22,857 bases of DNA, from positions 1 to 22,857 of the forward strand of contig JABZGZ010000011.1 of assembly GCA_015259105.1 (NCBI GenBank), written 5' to 3'. A model generated the notes under the pieces. That model was not told the origin of the DNA, did not search any database, and saw nothing but the letters and a program-made list of their open reading frames with translations. Shown here piece by piece: positions 7,801 to 15,879 of this stretch. The stretch comes from Atopobium sp. (GTDB lineage Bacteria; Actinomycetota; Coriobacteriia; Coriobacteriales; Atopobiaceae). Position 1 is the stretch's first letter; each line of letters begins with the position of its first letter. The position numbers and the translations under genes are program-made.

Positions 7801-9273
7801 TCTAATGCCATCGTATCCGCCAAGAATTGGACCAAGGTCAACCTTGATGGAAGTGATGGAGGTATTGATATCAAGGCCAAGGGCAGTGTTGGTGATGAGT
7901 GCGGAGACGCCAGAGGTACGCAGAATGCTTGGATCAGCAGTTCCGCTCGTACCGTCCGATGCAGTCCAGTGGATTGGACCATAGGTCATACCTTCCTTGT
8001 AAGGGATGGTGACGCCGCGGATGATAGCGGTCTGGTTCTGATCGATGGTCATCTCGAGCGTCTTTGGAGCGGTGTCTGTAGAGAGCTCGTTCTTGATGAG
8101 GTAGGTACCAAGACGAACGTTGTAGGTATCGTTTTTCTTGTATGCCCAGTTAGGAGCTGTGTCGACAAGAGCGTGTGTGGTAAGACGCTCTGGGTTAAGG
8201 CCGTCAATTACGGTAACCGTAAGCGTAGAAGAAGCGTTTGCGGAGGTACGGTTGACGTTTGGAGTGTCATTCCAAACGGACATAGTGAGGTTCTTAATGG
8301 TGACGTTAAAGGTTGAGTTGTTAGGTCTGGTGCTTGATGCAGGAACCTTAATCTGTGGCTTAAAGGTTGGGGTACCTGCGTAAGAGCCTGGCTCGTTCCA
8401 CTCGACTGTTGCGGTCTTGTTAGTGCCATCATCGGTAGTAGAGACGATGGTACCTGGGGTGTTGTAGAGGCTGGTCTCGTTGACACCAACAAGCTCCATA
8501 TCACTTGGATAGACAACCTGAACCGTAGTCTTGCTGTTTGCCTCGGTGAGTACCTTAGAGCCTGTGGTAGAAACCTGCAGGGTAGAGGTGGTGCCACCTT
8601 TTGAGAGAACTTCGGTAGACTGATCAGCCCAGAAGCCGTAGGTCATGGCATCAGCTGCAGTAACAGATGAGGTATGTGGATCAATGTTTTGTGTTGCAGC
8701 GGTGCTCAAGCTAACACGAATTGCATTTGCAATAACCTGGCTTGCGCTCTGGTTCTCAACAGCGTCATCAAGCTTGAACTGAATTTCTCCCCTGGAAGAA
8801 ACCTGGGTAAGGCCGTTATTGGTCATGTAGACCAAATCACCACTGCGGTTCTTCTCGGAACTTGCGCCAGGATAGCCGTAAGGAAGGGTTCCCGTTCCCG
8901 TAGGTGTGGTAACCAGGTCAGAGAAGCTGGTGTTTGAGATGCCACCAACGGTAAACGTTGCACCTGGAAGACCTGTGACATAGAGTCCGTCTCCAAACCT
9001 CACGTTGAGGTACGTTGGAGAGAACTGCAACGATGCAGGAATTGTGTAGCCAACATTCAAGGCGTAGGTGACTCCCGCCTTAAGAGCAGGAGTTTGACCT
9101 GCAAGAAGGTCAGCAACTTGGGCGTGAGTTGACGCATCTTCAATGCTTAGAGCATTGATTTGAAGACCTGTAGTGTCTTCTGCGTAAGCCACGCTAAGGT
9201 TGGGCAGCAATGCTGCGACGAATGCAACGGCAGCTAAAAGCAACCCCGCTACAATCCTTGCCTTACTTTTCAT
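4840..9273 (-). CDS. LPDTG-anchored surface protein with Cna_B-like and FctA/Spy0128-type pilin domains, 1477 aa
   Basis: The N-terminus is a clear signal peptide (KSKAR, a hydrophobic core, then a likely cut after AYA near residue 31). Residues ~35-935 are a large beta-rich, Asn/Thr/Ser-rich ectodomain without a family I can name, presumably the binding region. Residues ~939-1046 look like a Cna_B domain (LKINKVWDDNNNAAGKRPS). Residues ~1055-1245 and ~1250-1408 are two copies of the pilin repeat seen in streptococcal FctA/Spy0128: F.F..TR.DPS.PMP, FTQPGTYVYTIKEVTG, YD.SVYT.TY, VFTN.YP. They should form internal isopeptide bonds. A PEP/PTP-rich wall spacer (~1408-1437) precedes LPDTG (residues 1443-1447, bases 4933-4947), a hydrophobic helix and RARKQK. 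The start ATG has AGGA six to seven bases upstream. It is the second gene of a likely operon, 44 bases after the preceding gene with no terminator between. Role inferred: pilin-like adhesin. Confidence 0.9.
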   Translation of the reverse strand: MKSKARIVAGLLLAAVAFVAALLPNLSVAYAEDTTGLQINALSIEDASTHAQVADLLAGQTPALKAGVTYALNVGYTIPASLQFSPTYLNVRFGDGLYVTGLPGATFTVGGISNTSFSDLVTTPTGTGTLPYGYPGASSEKNRSGDLVYMTNNGLTQVSSRGEIQFKLDDAVENQSASQVIANAIRVSLSTAATQNIDPHTSSVTAADAMTYGFWADQSTEVLSKGGTTSTLQVSTTGSKVLTEANSKTTVQVVYPSDMELVGVNETSLYNTPGTIVSTTDDGTNKTATVEWNEPGSYAGTPTFKPQIKVPASSTRPNNSTFNVTIKNLTMSVWNDTPNVNRTSANASSTLTVTVIDGLNPERLTTHALVDTAPNWAYKKNDTYNVRLGTYLIKNELSTDTAPKTLEMTIDQNQTAIIRGVTIPYKEGMTYGPIHWTASDGTSGTADPSILRTSGVSALITNTALGLDINTSITSIKVDLGPILGGYDGIRPMSDLLDTWNPNNKHVTDEYYGWSYISNGVYGSWKKGTNADVVTNVKLYDTGTTPDAGVTLTAKSGAPKVLNGVGSIDKTQINGGETFKISGRIDDANWDWNPLQEPVLYVIMPEGFTYSNLTVSNGTLSAPEFVGTYDKDGVAVKVWKYTIDVGDETRGQYQPDFTSKNMTLSMDVHTTDLAGKGIYHINDFVGITTKDFKEIGAQIKSEHWDRSNWNTSQYTSLFGNSVNSGETMVSLSERPGINIAQASAIAAASTLSVKDVISGTVTDYTYDSANPGATTPVMQRGDTATVHIAVRNNTGNTANTTQLFVPLLSKSADRGAGINPEGATQLPLTLEGVSSSSNFSYQYIKLNPGVTYTANHAPQPGDYTVVTNPAEADMVLFTSTQALDANSGGFADVTYKVADNVDASYDGKRSVFSSVLDYDIAGNHSTRTLSTHALSYAGIDLKINKVWDDNNNAAGKRPSTTDFGANNLVLSNDKHLDTHTIAPEVTDNGDNTYTIVYKGLRKYVDNTAADTVSYTITENVPNSYVSTRSSISRVEQYTATQSLVNVYNVRPTIVTPSVTKIVEGDYPIVPIPGQPSPASLINSYLSASDISAADTASADGVISDSLAESLINNFLANGSEDESDAPNVFIFEMTRLDPSSPMPEGTTGNTARTRRLLGGDAVFHNITFTQPGTYVYTIKEVTGTQNIQYDQSVYTVTYHVTDDGTGQLEAKRTMTKTDEDGNVTTVDLGEYNDAPGAVFTNVYPDPLPARDYPVIQKVVTGDAPDTPTDYPSVLPDDNGGNPRTATTQDIFKFTLTRDDPSYPMPNNATTDTVETSVAVSGDNNFGELVFTQPGTYVYTIKEVTGTNQRVTYDKSVYTLTYTVFKNDDGELDFTYHITKTAEDGTVTEVDQCECNSTPPLVFTNDYPEPEPQPTPEPKPTPEPEPTPSPDPHKPSKTKKKRVLPDTGDVAELVIASVGMVASGITALGFALRARKQK
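4970..5060 (-). repeat. Pro-Glu-Pro-Thr coding repeat in the wall-spanning region
   Basis: The DNA repeats short GGCTCAGG(T/C)-type units on the + strand that encode PEP-(Q/K)-PTPEP motifs. Such tracts are prone to slippage, so length may vary between strains. Confidence 0.7.
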
Positions 9274-9317
9274 AGCACATCCTAACTAGAGCGATACAGA
9301 ACCAATCACTTTCTTTC

Positions 9318-12300
9318 TTACTTATTCTTACGACGCTTAGTAATGCCAAGTGAAGTCATTACAGCGGTCATACCAGCGAGAAGTGCAGCAAGAGGTGCTG
9401 CAGCAGAAGCATCTCCGGTGTATGGAGTCTTCTGCTTCTTTTTCTTAGATGGCTTAGTTGGAGTAGAAGGAGTCTCTGGAGTCTCATCTTCTGCAACAGT
9501 AATGGTTAGCTGGATTGTGTCGTTATCAGTTGCAACGGCGTCCTTACCATCTGGCCACTGAACACCATTCCAGGTGAACGAGAAGACCTTGCGGTTGCCA
9601 GCTGCGGAATCAGCAATAGCGCTGAAGGAGCCGGTAACGGTGCCGACAGCGGTGAGCTGGGTGCCTGCAGCAACATTGGAGTCAATGGTGACGCCAGGAA
9701 TGGTGAGCTTCATCCAGCCATCGTTTGCACTTGCCTCATCGACAATGCGCTCGAGGTCAGAGTACGTTCTAATGGAGGAAGGATCGCTGAGTTCAAAGGT
9801 GACGGTAACCGTACGACCGTTGACCTGAACATCGCTGACCTTAAAGCCGCTGCCAAAGTTGGAAGCCTGGATGGTGTTGGCATCAAGGTTGCTTGGAAGT
9901 GTCATTCCCTCAGGAACAGTCAGAGTTGCTGTGAACTTGAACTTCAGGTTGCTCAGCGTAATGGTGTCATGGTTGGTATTAGGGTAGGCGCGCTCAATGT
10001 TGTTCATCTGCTCCTGGATAGAGGAAGCAAGAATTGAACCGGTGAGGTTAAAGGTAGAACCTGCCTTCATAGTGATGACCTGGTCATGCTCGGTATTCTC
10101 GTCAGCAAGCATATCTGCAGGAAGGTTCATCTCAATTGGGTTGTTCACAATCAGAGTCTGCTGAATGCCGGTACCACGAGGGTCTCTGCTCGCAGCAATC
10201 TGAACGCCGTTCCAAGAAAGTTCGAACTTCTTGGTGACGTTGGTGACGGTGTTCTTTGCAAAAGACTCAAAGGTGCCAGTAAGAGTACCTGTAGCGGTGA
10301 GCTCCTGACCATTGGTTACCTGAGTTGGGTCAAGTGTGAGACCATCAACAGTTACGGTAAGAGGTCTTGCAATTTCTGCGGTAGCTGCATCGTCTTTACC
10401 AACTGTCTCGACAGCGTCTTTGAGCTGCTTGTAGTTGGTGTAAGTGCCCTTGAGCTTCAGAGTAACGGTAACTTCCTGACCGTTGACGGAAACGTTTGTA
10501 ACCTCAAAGAGATCACCAAGGCCAGAGGTAGTTACTGTTGGATTAGCTGGGACAACAACGCCAGCAGGAAGCGTGAGCTTTGCAGTAAAAGTAGAAGTTG
10601 TGCCAGAAAGCGTAATCTTGGTTAGGTCGTCGAGGCCGCCAGCAATGCCATTCTCAAAAGCGCTCATCTGATTAATGACGGAAGTAGCGTCAATAGCGCC
10701 TGTAAGACTGAAGCTCTTATCGTTAGAAACTTCCTTGATCTGAGTGGTGTTGCTCTGAGAGTCACTCCACATATCAGCAGGAAGATCGCTAGTAAGCTCT
10801 ACTCTCTGGATGGAAGGATCTTCCTTCCACTTGAGGTAGTAAGTGACGTCGTTAGTAAGTGTTGCATCACCGTCGATGGTTGCAGCGGAGTTACCTGCAG
10901 CGTCAGTGAACCAGTAGCGGTAGTTGTGACCAAAAACCATACCAAGGAAAGTTATTGGTTCATCTGTGTTATCCAAAACGTAATTCTCTAGTGTTGCAAT
11001 CTCTGTATAAGCGGTATTGGTGTTAGAGCTGGTAGGACTTGCAATTCCAGCAGTTGTAGCGCTTAGAGTGTTGCCGCTAAGGTTTTGAAGCAGTGCATTG
11101 ATATTGGTCTGCTCAGCTACAGTTGGGTGAGTCTTGATAGTTGCAACTTCTCCGCCGTTTGCATCGGTGGTGATGTCAAAGACATTTGGATTCTGCTTAA
11201 AGACGCTGTTTGCCGAGAAAGTACCACCATTTGCCGAGAAGGACACGGTAAGGTGCTGCTCTTCCCACTCTGCATACAGATCAACAGTATCAGTACCTGC
11301 AGGAACAGCAAGGCTGGAATTAGCCGCTACCTCATCGCCAGCGCCGTTTGCCTGAGTGGTCCAGCGCTTGAAGGTTTTACCTGCAATGTTGAAGTTGCTG
11401 TCGCGATTGTTAACGTCAGTGTTAGAAAGAACGTTAACGGTGCGACCAGCGTTTGTAGCAACGCGTTCAATAACGGTAACGCCGTTGCCGTTGTGATACC
11501 TGACATAGAGCCAAGCAGTGTTGGCCTTCCAATGTGGATAGACTGTCATGTCAGAGGTGACCTGGGTATCAGCGGTGAACTGGTGCTCGGTACCAGCAGC
11601 GTCGGTGTAGTACCAGCCGTCAAACTCCTGACCACTTGCATAAGGATCTGCAGGTAGGGTAGTGGAGCCTTCTGCTACAGAAGAAGCAGTTGCAAGAGAG
11701 TTACCGCGCATAGCAAGAGCAGTCTTGTTAGCAGTAGTGCCGTCAGCAAATGTTGGGTTGACGCCGGTAACACCTGGAGTATTGAGGTCAAAAGTAACGG
11801 TTGCAGCAGGTGCCCAAACGTGCTTCTGGCCATCGCTTGAAGCGTTAGCAACTGGGTAGGTATAGGTTGCTCCGTTAGCATTAATGAGGCTCAGAGAGTT
11901 AGTTGATGGGTCAGCAAGGGTAAAGAGCGAGAGAACCTCGTTGCCGTTAGCTGCACCGTTTGTAGGGATAGTGCTACCAAAGCCACTGTTGTAACTTGGT
12001 GCGTACTTAATGAGGTAAGAACCGCCAATAACATTAAAGTTTTGGCGAGTCTGGCCACCACCATTATCAGACTTCTTGGTAGCAGGGGTCTCTACCAGGC
12101 TGTTTCCGGTGAATTGGATGGAACCGTTGGTCTGGGCTCCAAACAGGGCGCCAGAGTTACGACCGTCTCCCTTAATCGTGGAGTTGTTAATGATGACGTC
12201 ACCAGTGTTGACGTTAAGGCCGCCAGTTCCACCGTTAGTGAAGTTAAGGGTTGAGTTAGTAACGTTTACTGTTCCACCAGATACACCAACAGAAATGCCA

Positions 12301-13346
12301 GATGTTGAGCCAGCATTTGCATTAATGGTGGAGTTAACAATATTGGAAGTTCCCTGGATGGTCATGCCCGTAGCGCCGTACCATGAAGGGTTAATGGTTA
12401 GGGTGGAGTCATTCATGTTGAGCTGGTTGACGTAGAAAGTCTGACCAAAGCCTTCAACGGTAAGGTCTGTGTTCCTAAGGTTGAGGTTGCGAGCGTCATT
12501 CCAGGTACGAGCCTGTGAAGTTACTTTGATAGTAGCGTTTTCAAAGGTGACACCAGACTCAAAGAAGTTTGTATTGCTCTTATCGTCTGCGGTGATGGTA
12601 ACGCTGTTCTTGTTGGTGCTGCCGCTAACGGTTCCGCCAAGAGAAATACCACGAGTACCGCTGGAACCTGCGTTGTTTCTAAAGACATAGGTACCATCGG
12701 TGATGGTTGAGCCATCTTGTGCAGTTAGTGCGGTTTTGAAGCCGGACATGGTAAGAGTGCCTGTGCCGGTCAGTGTTGAGCCAGGTGAAAGAACCAGACC
12801 GTCAATGCTGTTTCCAGTGCCAGTAAGCGTTGCGCCCTCAGATTCAATCTTGAGTGTAAGACCAGAAGGAATGGTAACCGTAGAGGTCAGATCAAGGTTG
12901 CCTTTAAGATGAATGGTGTAGATTGAAGAAGTTTCTCCCCACAGCTCCAGTGCTTTCTGAAGAGATTTAACAGGATCGGAGCTGGAGCCCTCGTTAGTAT
13001 CGCTACCGTTGGTTCCGTCTACCCAGAGCTCAGTTGAGATGTAAGAAAGGCTTCTTGTAACACGGCGAGAAGATCTATCTGCAGGAGCAGTAGTCTGCTC
13101 AGAGGTCTGCTGGTTGGAAGTAGACTCTGCGGTAGTGGTAGCCTCAGTAGAGCTCTCTGCAGTTGCCTCCGAAGTTGAGGCAGTTGCATCACTTGTTTGA
13201 GTTGCTGCAACTTCTTGCGTCTGAGCTACTTCTTGAGTACTAGCAATTTCTGCTAACGCTGAAGAAGGGACCAAAGAGAGCGCGAGTACCAAAGACATAG
13301 CTGTCTTTGCCCCTTTGCTTGCAAAGTTCTTGTTTTTTCTTTCCAT
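9318..13346 (-). CDS. Beta-helix / InlB B-repeat surface protein with TPYTG sorting signal, 1342 aa
   Basis: The start is ATG 13346, preceded by AGGGG five bases upstream; a TTG at 13361 would overlap that site. A signal peptide (basic ERKNKN...KGAK, hydrophobic core, cut after SALA near residue 32) leads into a Ser/Thr/Ala/Gln/Glu-rich low-complexity stretch to ~100. Residues ~104-510 resemble a right-handed parallel beta-helix of the pectate-lyase/polymorphic-adhesin kind: LWVDGTNGSDTNEGSSSDP, then many TI..STL/NSTI rungs. Residues ~517-605 (DLNTPGV...FDGWYYTDAAG...TVYPHWK) and two or three later segments to ~850 are InlB B-repeat (Flg_new) type. Two related ~210-residue modules follow (~850-1055 and ~1057-1285), each with DLPADM or NLPADM, T(L/V)P(A/E)G, V.G..VTVT and FSFTWNGVQ or FELSWNGVQ. 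The tail is Lys-rich, then TPYTG (residues 1307-1311), a hydrophobic segment and KRRKNK. Thr replaces the usual Leu of LPxTG. Likely a sortase-anchored adhesin and first gene of the operon with the LPDTG protein. Confidence 0.9.
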   Translation of the reverse strand: MERKNKNFASKGAKTAMSLVLALSLVPSSALAEIASTQEVAQTQEVAATQTSDATASTSEATAESSTEATTTAESTSNQQTSEQTTAPADRSSRRVTRSLSYISTELWVDGTNGSDTNEGSSSDPVKSLQKALELWGETSSIYTIHLKGNLDLTSTVTIPSGLTLKIESEGATLTGTGNSIDGLVLSPGSTLTGTGTLTMSGFKTALTAQDGSTITDGTYVFRNNAGSSGTRGISLGGTVSGSTNKNSVTITADDKSNTNFFESGVTFENATIKVTSQARTWNDARNLNLRNTDLTVEGFGQTFYVNQLNMNDSTLTINPSWYGATGMTIQGTSNIVNSTINANAGSTSGISVGVSGGTVNVTNSTLNFTNGGTGGLNVNTGDVIINNSTIKGDGRNSGALFGAQTNGSIQFTGNSLVETPATKKSDNGGGQTRQNFNVIGGSYLIKYAPSYNSGFGSTIPTNGAANGNEVLSLFTLADPSTNSLSLINANGATYTYPVANASSDGQKHVWAPAATVTFDLNTPGVTGVNPTFADGTTANKTALAMRGNSLATASSVAEGSTTLPADPYASGQEFDGWYYTDAAGTEHQFTADTQVTSDMTVYPHWKANTAWLYVRYHNGNGVTVIERVATNAGRTVNVLSNTDVNNRDSNFNIAGKTFKRWTTQANGAGDEVAANSSLAVPAGTDTVDLYAEWEEQHLTVSFSANGGTFSANSVFKQNPNVFDITTDANGGEVATIKTHPTVAEQTNINALLQNLSGNTLSATTAGIASPTSSNTNTAYTEIATLENYVLDNTDEPITFLGMVFGHNYRYWFTDAAGNSAATIDGDATLTNDVTYYLKWKEDPSIQRVELTSDLPADMWSDSQSNTTQIKEVSNDKSFSLTGAIDATSVINQMSAFENGIAGGLDDLTKITLSGTTSTFTAKLTLPAGVVVPANPTVTTSGLGDLFEVTNVSVNGQEVTVTLKLKGTYTNYKQLKDAVETVGKDDAATAEIARPLTVTVDGLTLDPTQVTNGQELTATGTLTGTFESFAKNTVTNVTKKFELSWNGVQIAASRDPRGTGIQQTLIVNNPIEMNLPADMLADENTEHDQVITMKAGSTFNLTGSILASSIQEQMNNIERAYPNTNHDTITLSNLKFKFTATLTVPEGMTLPSNLDANTIQASNFGSGFKVSDVQVNGRTVTVTFELSDPSSIRTYSDLERIVDEASANDGWMKLTIPGVTIDSNVAAGTQLTAVGTVTGSFSAIADSAAGNRKVFSFTWNGVQWPDGKDAVATDNDTIQLTITVAEDETPETPSTPTKPSKKKKQKTPYTGDASAAAPLAALLAGMTAVMTSLGITKRRKNK

Positions 13347-13480
13347 ACCTACCCCTAACAAATAGTGAATACCCCAACAAAATTTGCAATTAAATCTTGT
13401 GCCAAAAGTGATAAATCACGATAAGCACGATGGAGACAAATGACACATATTCAGAGCATTTTTTGTATAGATAATTATCT

Positions 13481-13508
13481 ATTATTTTGATAAAAATTGT
13501 TAGCTCAA
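13481..13508 (-). promoter_or_regulatory. Candidate promoter of the surface-protein operon
   Basis: On the - strand TTGAGC (13508-13503) and AATAAT (13486-13481) are separated by 16 bases in a very AT-rich setting. This would start transcription about 130 bases before ATG 13346. The match is partial and other AT-rich hexamers nearby could serve. Confidence 0.3.
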
Positions 13509-13593
13509 CCAGCGATTTTTATAGTTTGAACACATTTCAAAAAACGTCTTCATCTCATGTTATATAAATAATTTAATCAAAATATTTGGTACT

Positions 13594-13622
13594 TTGAAAA
13601 ATGGCATTTAAATTGCTCTATT
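13594..13622 (+). promoter_or_regulatory. Candidate promoter for the HD-domain gene
   Basis: TTGAAA (13594-13599) and TCTATT (13617-13622) are 17 bases apart, with a TGC extended -10 element. It would leave a ~250-base leader before ATG 13882, so a nearer promoter is possible. Confidence 0.3.
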
Positions 13623-13881
13623 TTTAACGATTTTCTCGACATTTGTCATAAACGTGCAACGGATAAAAATTGCAATAGAAATGTACTAAATTTTGAGACA
13701 AATGTAAGTTATGCGGAAACTGAATAGTGGAAGCTGGATAGTTAACAATTTCATGAAACTTGAGCTTCAAAATTCTCAAGCAAGAGGGACTGTGTACACT
13801 AAGAAAAAGACAGTTCAGAGGATGCACAATCTGCGCAAATAATGCGTGAGAGATACGTTTGAATGTGTTGAGCGGGGAGTT

Positions 13882-14526
13882 ATGGACTCAAAAATTATCG
13901 ATGACGCTTTGGACTTTGTAAAAGAGGTCTTCTCCACAGATTTTAGTGGCCACGATTACTTCCACACGTTGCGTGTGTACAAAATGGCTGTAAGAATTGC
14001 GCAGGAGGAAGGGGCAAATCAAGAGATTGTTGCCCTTGCTGCGCTTTTGCACGATGTTGATGACATCAAGCTTTCTCCAGAGACGCATGAGCATAAGGAT
14101 AGGGCCGTTGGTTTTCTGCGCCAGCATGCTGTCGACGAGGCCACTATCCAGGCAATTTGTACCGCAATCGATGAGGTTTCTTTCTCGGGAACAGACTCGG
14201 TAGTTCCTTCAACGCTTGAGGGTATGTGTGTTCAAGATGCAGATCGCCTGGACGCGCTTGGTGCTGTTGGCATCGCACGTACCTTTGCCTATGGCGGAAG
14301 TCATGGCCGCGGTATGTATGACCCAGATGAACCACCAACTCTCAACATGGGCGGCGAGGAGTACCACTCACACAAATCAACGTCGCTCAACCACTTCTAC
14401 GAGAAACTCTTTTTACTGACAGACATGATGAATACGCGCAGTGGCAAAGAGCTAGGAAAAGCTCGCGAGAAGTACATGCGTGAGTATGTTGACCAGTTCT
14501 TAGATGAGTGGAACGGCAAACGTTAA
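13882..14526 (+). CDS. HD-domain phosphohydrolase, YedJ-like, 214 aa
   Basis: The HD superfamily comprises metal-dependent phosphohydrolases acting on nucleotides or phosphate esters. The metal-binding pattern is visible: His28 in GHDYFHTLRVYKMA, His57-Asp58 in AALLHDVDD, and Asp119/Asp121 in QDADRLDALGAVG. The central GMYDP...HKSTSLNHFYEKL segment and a C-terminal helix are as in YedJ-type proteins of ~215-230 residues. It is soluble, with no signal peptide. ATG 13882 is preferred because GGGGAG precedes it, though only two bases away; an upstream in-frame GTG at 13846 has no ribosome site. It is transcribed away from the surface operon. No clear terminator is seen before the next gene 101 bases on, so co-transcription is possible. 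Its physiological substrate cannot be inferred. Confidence 0.9.
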   Translation: MDSKIIDDALDFVKEVFSTDFSGHDYFHTLRVYKMAVRIAQEEGANQEIVALAALLHDVDDIKLSPETHEHKDRAVGFLRQHAVDEATIQAICTAIDEVSFSGTDSVVPSTLEGMCVQDADRLDALGAVGIARTFAYGGSHGRGMYDPDEPPTLNMGGEEYHSHKSTSLNHFYEKLFLLTDMMNTRSGKELGKAREKYMREYVDQFLDEWNGKR

Positions 14527-14627
14527 GATATAGGTTTTAGCTATATGAATTAGTTAAGTATTTGTATTTCACAAGTAAAGTTTTGATTGTCATACTGGTT
14601 TCTCGTAAGCAGTTCTAAGGGGTCATT

Positions 14628-15755
14628 ATGGCAATCAAAAATGATAAAACTACTCCACATCGCTTTGATGTTGTTGGTAGCTTTCTTCGTCCAGAGAATC
14701 TTAAGCAGGCTCGTATTCAGTTTGAAAAAGGTCAGATTGATGCATGCGAGCTCAAGCAAATAGAGGACAAAGCTATTACAGAGCTTATCCAAAAGGAAAA
14801 GCAGGCAGGCCTTAAAGTCATCACTGACGGTGAGTTTAGGCGTGCAACCTGGCACCTTGATTTTATGTGGGCATTCGAAGGTATTGGCCATGCGCCAACT
14901 AATACTGGACTGCCTTTCCACGATGAGACTGCAGAGATTGATGACACCTTCCTCGTAGGAAAAGTGGAGCTCACCAAAGAGCATCCCTTTATAGAGCACT
15001 TCCGCTTTGTTCAGCAGTTTGAGGACGAGACAACCGTTGCAAAGCTCACTATTCCTGCACCTGCACAGTTCATTGAGCAGTTCATTATGCCCATGAACCG
15101 CGAGCAGACTAACAAGTACTATGCCAACGACCAGAACCTTCTTGAAGACATTGTTGCTGGCTACGGTGCGTTTATTAAGCAGGTATATGCTGCAGGCTGT
15201 CGTAATCTTCAGCTTGATGACTGCTCATGGGGCGTGCTGGTTGACCCACGTGCAGAGCTTTTCTTTGGCGCTGACCAGGAGGGTCTCAAGAAGATCAAGG
15301 CACTGCTCTTGGAGATTAATAACCGCGTTCTTGATGCTGCTCCAGCTGACTTGACTATTAACACGCACGTTTGCCGTGGTAACTTCCACAGCACTTGGGC
15401 TTGCGAGGGTGGTTACGACGATGTAGCTGATGCCCTTCTTGCTCAAGAGCACGTAAACGCTTTCTTCTTAGAATTTGATGATCATCGCTCCGGTGGCTTT
15501 GAGCCCCTGGCCTCTGTTCCAGCTGGTAAAAAGGTTGTGCTTGGTCTGATCACCACCAAGCACGCCCAGCTGGAAGAGAAAGCCAAGGTTATCGAGCGTA
15601 TTCATGAGGCGGCACAATATGTGCCTCTGGAGAACCTCTGTCTTTCTCCTCAGTGTGGCTTTGCTAGCTGCGAGATTGGTAACAAGCTTACTGAAGATGA
15701 ACAGTGGGCAAAGATTGCGCTGGTTAAAGAAATTGCAGAAGAGGTTTGGGGTTAA
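14628..15755 (+). CDS. Cobalamin-independent methionine synthase-like protein (YxjG/YxjH type), 375 aa
   Basis: The protein matches the catalytic (C-terminal) half of MetE, a TIM barrel that moves a methyl group to a thiol such as homocysteine using bound zinc. It lacks the N-terminal half of full MetE (~750 aa), as the short YxjG/YxjH-type paralogues do. Zinc-ligand candidates are His247 and Cys249 in INTHVCRGN, Glu282 in FFLEFDD and Cys343 in SPQCGFASCEIGNK. The N-terminal HRFDVVGSFLRP and ITDGEFRRATWHLDF motifs are typical of the group. AAGGGG lies five bases before the ATG. The methyl donor is unknown; short MetE forms may use donors other than methyl-tetrahydrofolate polyglutamate. No S-box, T-box or other riboswitch is visible in the 100-base upstream gap. 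A strong terminator follows. Confidence 0.88.
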   Translation: MAIKNDKTTPHRFDVVGSFLRPENLKQARIQFEKGQIDACELKQIEDKAITELIQKEKQAGLKVITDGEFRRATWHLDFMWAFEGIGHAPTNTGLPFHDETAEIDDTFLVGKVELTKEHPFIEHFRFVQQFEDETTVAKLTIPAPAQFIEQFIMPMNREQTNKYYANDQNLLEDIVAGYGAFIKQVYAAGCRNLQLDDCSWGVLVDPRAELFFGADQEGLKKIKALLLEINNRVLDAAPADLTINTHVCRGNFHSTWACEGGYDDVADALLAQEHVNAFFLEFDDHRSGGFEPLASVPAGKKVVLGLITTKHAQLEEKAKVIERIHEAAQYVPLENLCLSPQCGFASCEIGNKLTEDEQWAKIALVKEIAEEVWG

Positions 15756-15830
15756 ACATCGGCTGGTTTACGGTCTGTTTGCGACTCACTTGCCGTTTAC
15801 CGAAGAGTTTCTGACCATACGTTCTTCTCG

Positions 15831-15863
15831 ACTCCTGTCCACTAAAATGGACAGGAGTTTTTT
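15831..15863 (+). terminator. Terminator after the MetE-like gene
   Basis: The arms 15831-15841 and 15848-15858 (ACTCCTGTCCA and its complement) close a six-base loop, followed by a T-run. It sits between the MetE-like stop codon and ATG 15889, which argues that the longer open frame through it is not used as protein. Confidence 0.9.
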
Positions 15864-15879
15864 ATTGGCGCTAGACTTC

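Larger units (their letters stand above)
13362..13881. promoter_or_regulatory. AT-rich divergent intergenic region with repeated GACAAATG motifs
   Basis: This ~0.5 kb gap separates the surface-protein operon (-) from the HD-domain gene (+). GACAAATG occurs three times: 13435-13442 and 13697-13704 on the + strand (both preceded by GA, giving a 10-base match GAGACAAATG), and 13640-13647 on the - strand, where GACATTTGTC is a near-palindrome. They are candidate operators. I saw no convincing gene; a 67-codon - strand frame (13624-13827) shows no recognisable protein. Confidence 0.45.

Noticed and set aside
6913..8316. 467-codon open frame on the + strand opposite the LPDTG surface protein
   Set aside because: It is a shadow of the sense gene, with a Val/Cys-rich unstructured translation and no recognisable motif.
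4840..13361. Prophage tail-fibre or host-specificity cluster
   Set aside because: Both proteins have signal peptides and C-terminal sorting signals, and no phage structural or integration gene is present.
13624..13827. 67-codon - strand frame in the AT-rich intergenic region
   Set aside because: No ribosome site, no protein-like motif and AT-driven composition; it also lies in the presumed promoter region.
14527..14627. S-adenosylmethionine or cobalamin riboswitch upstream of the MetE-like gene
   Set aside because: The gap is only 101 bases and shows no conserved box or multi-helix pairing typical of these classes.
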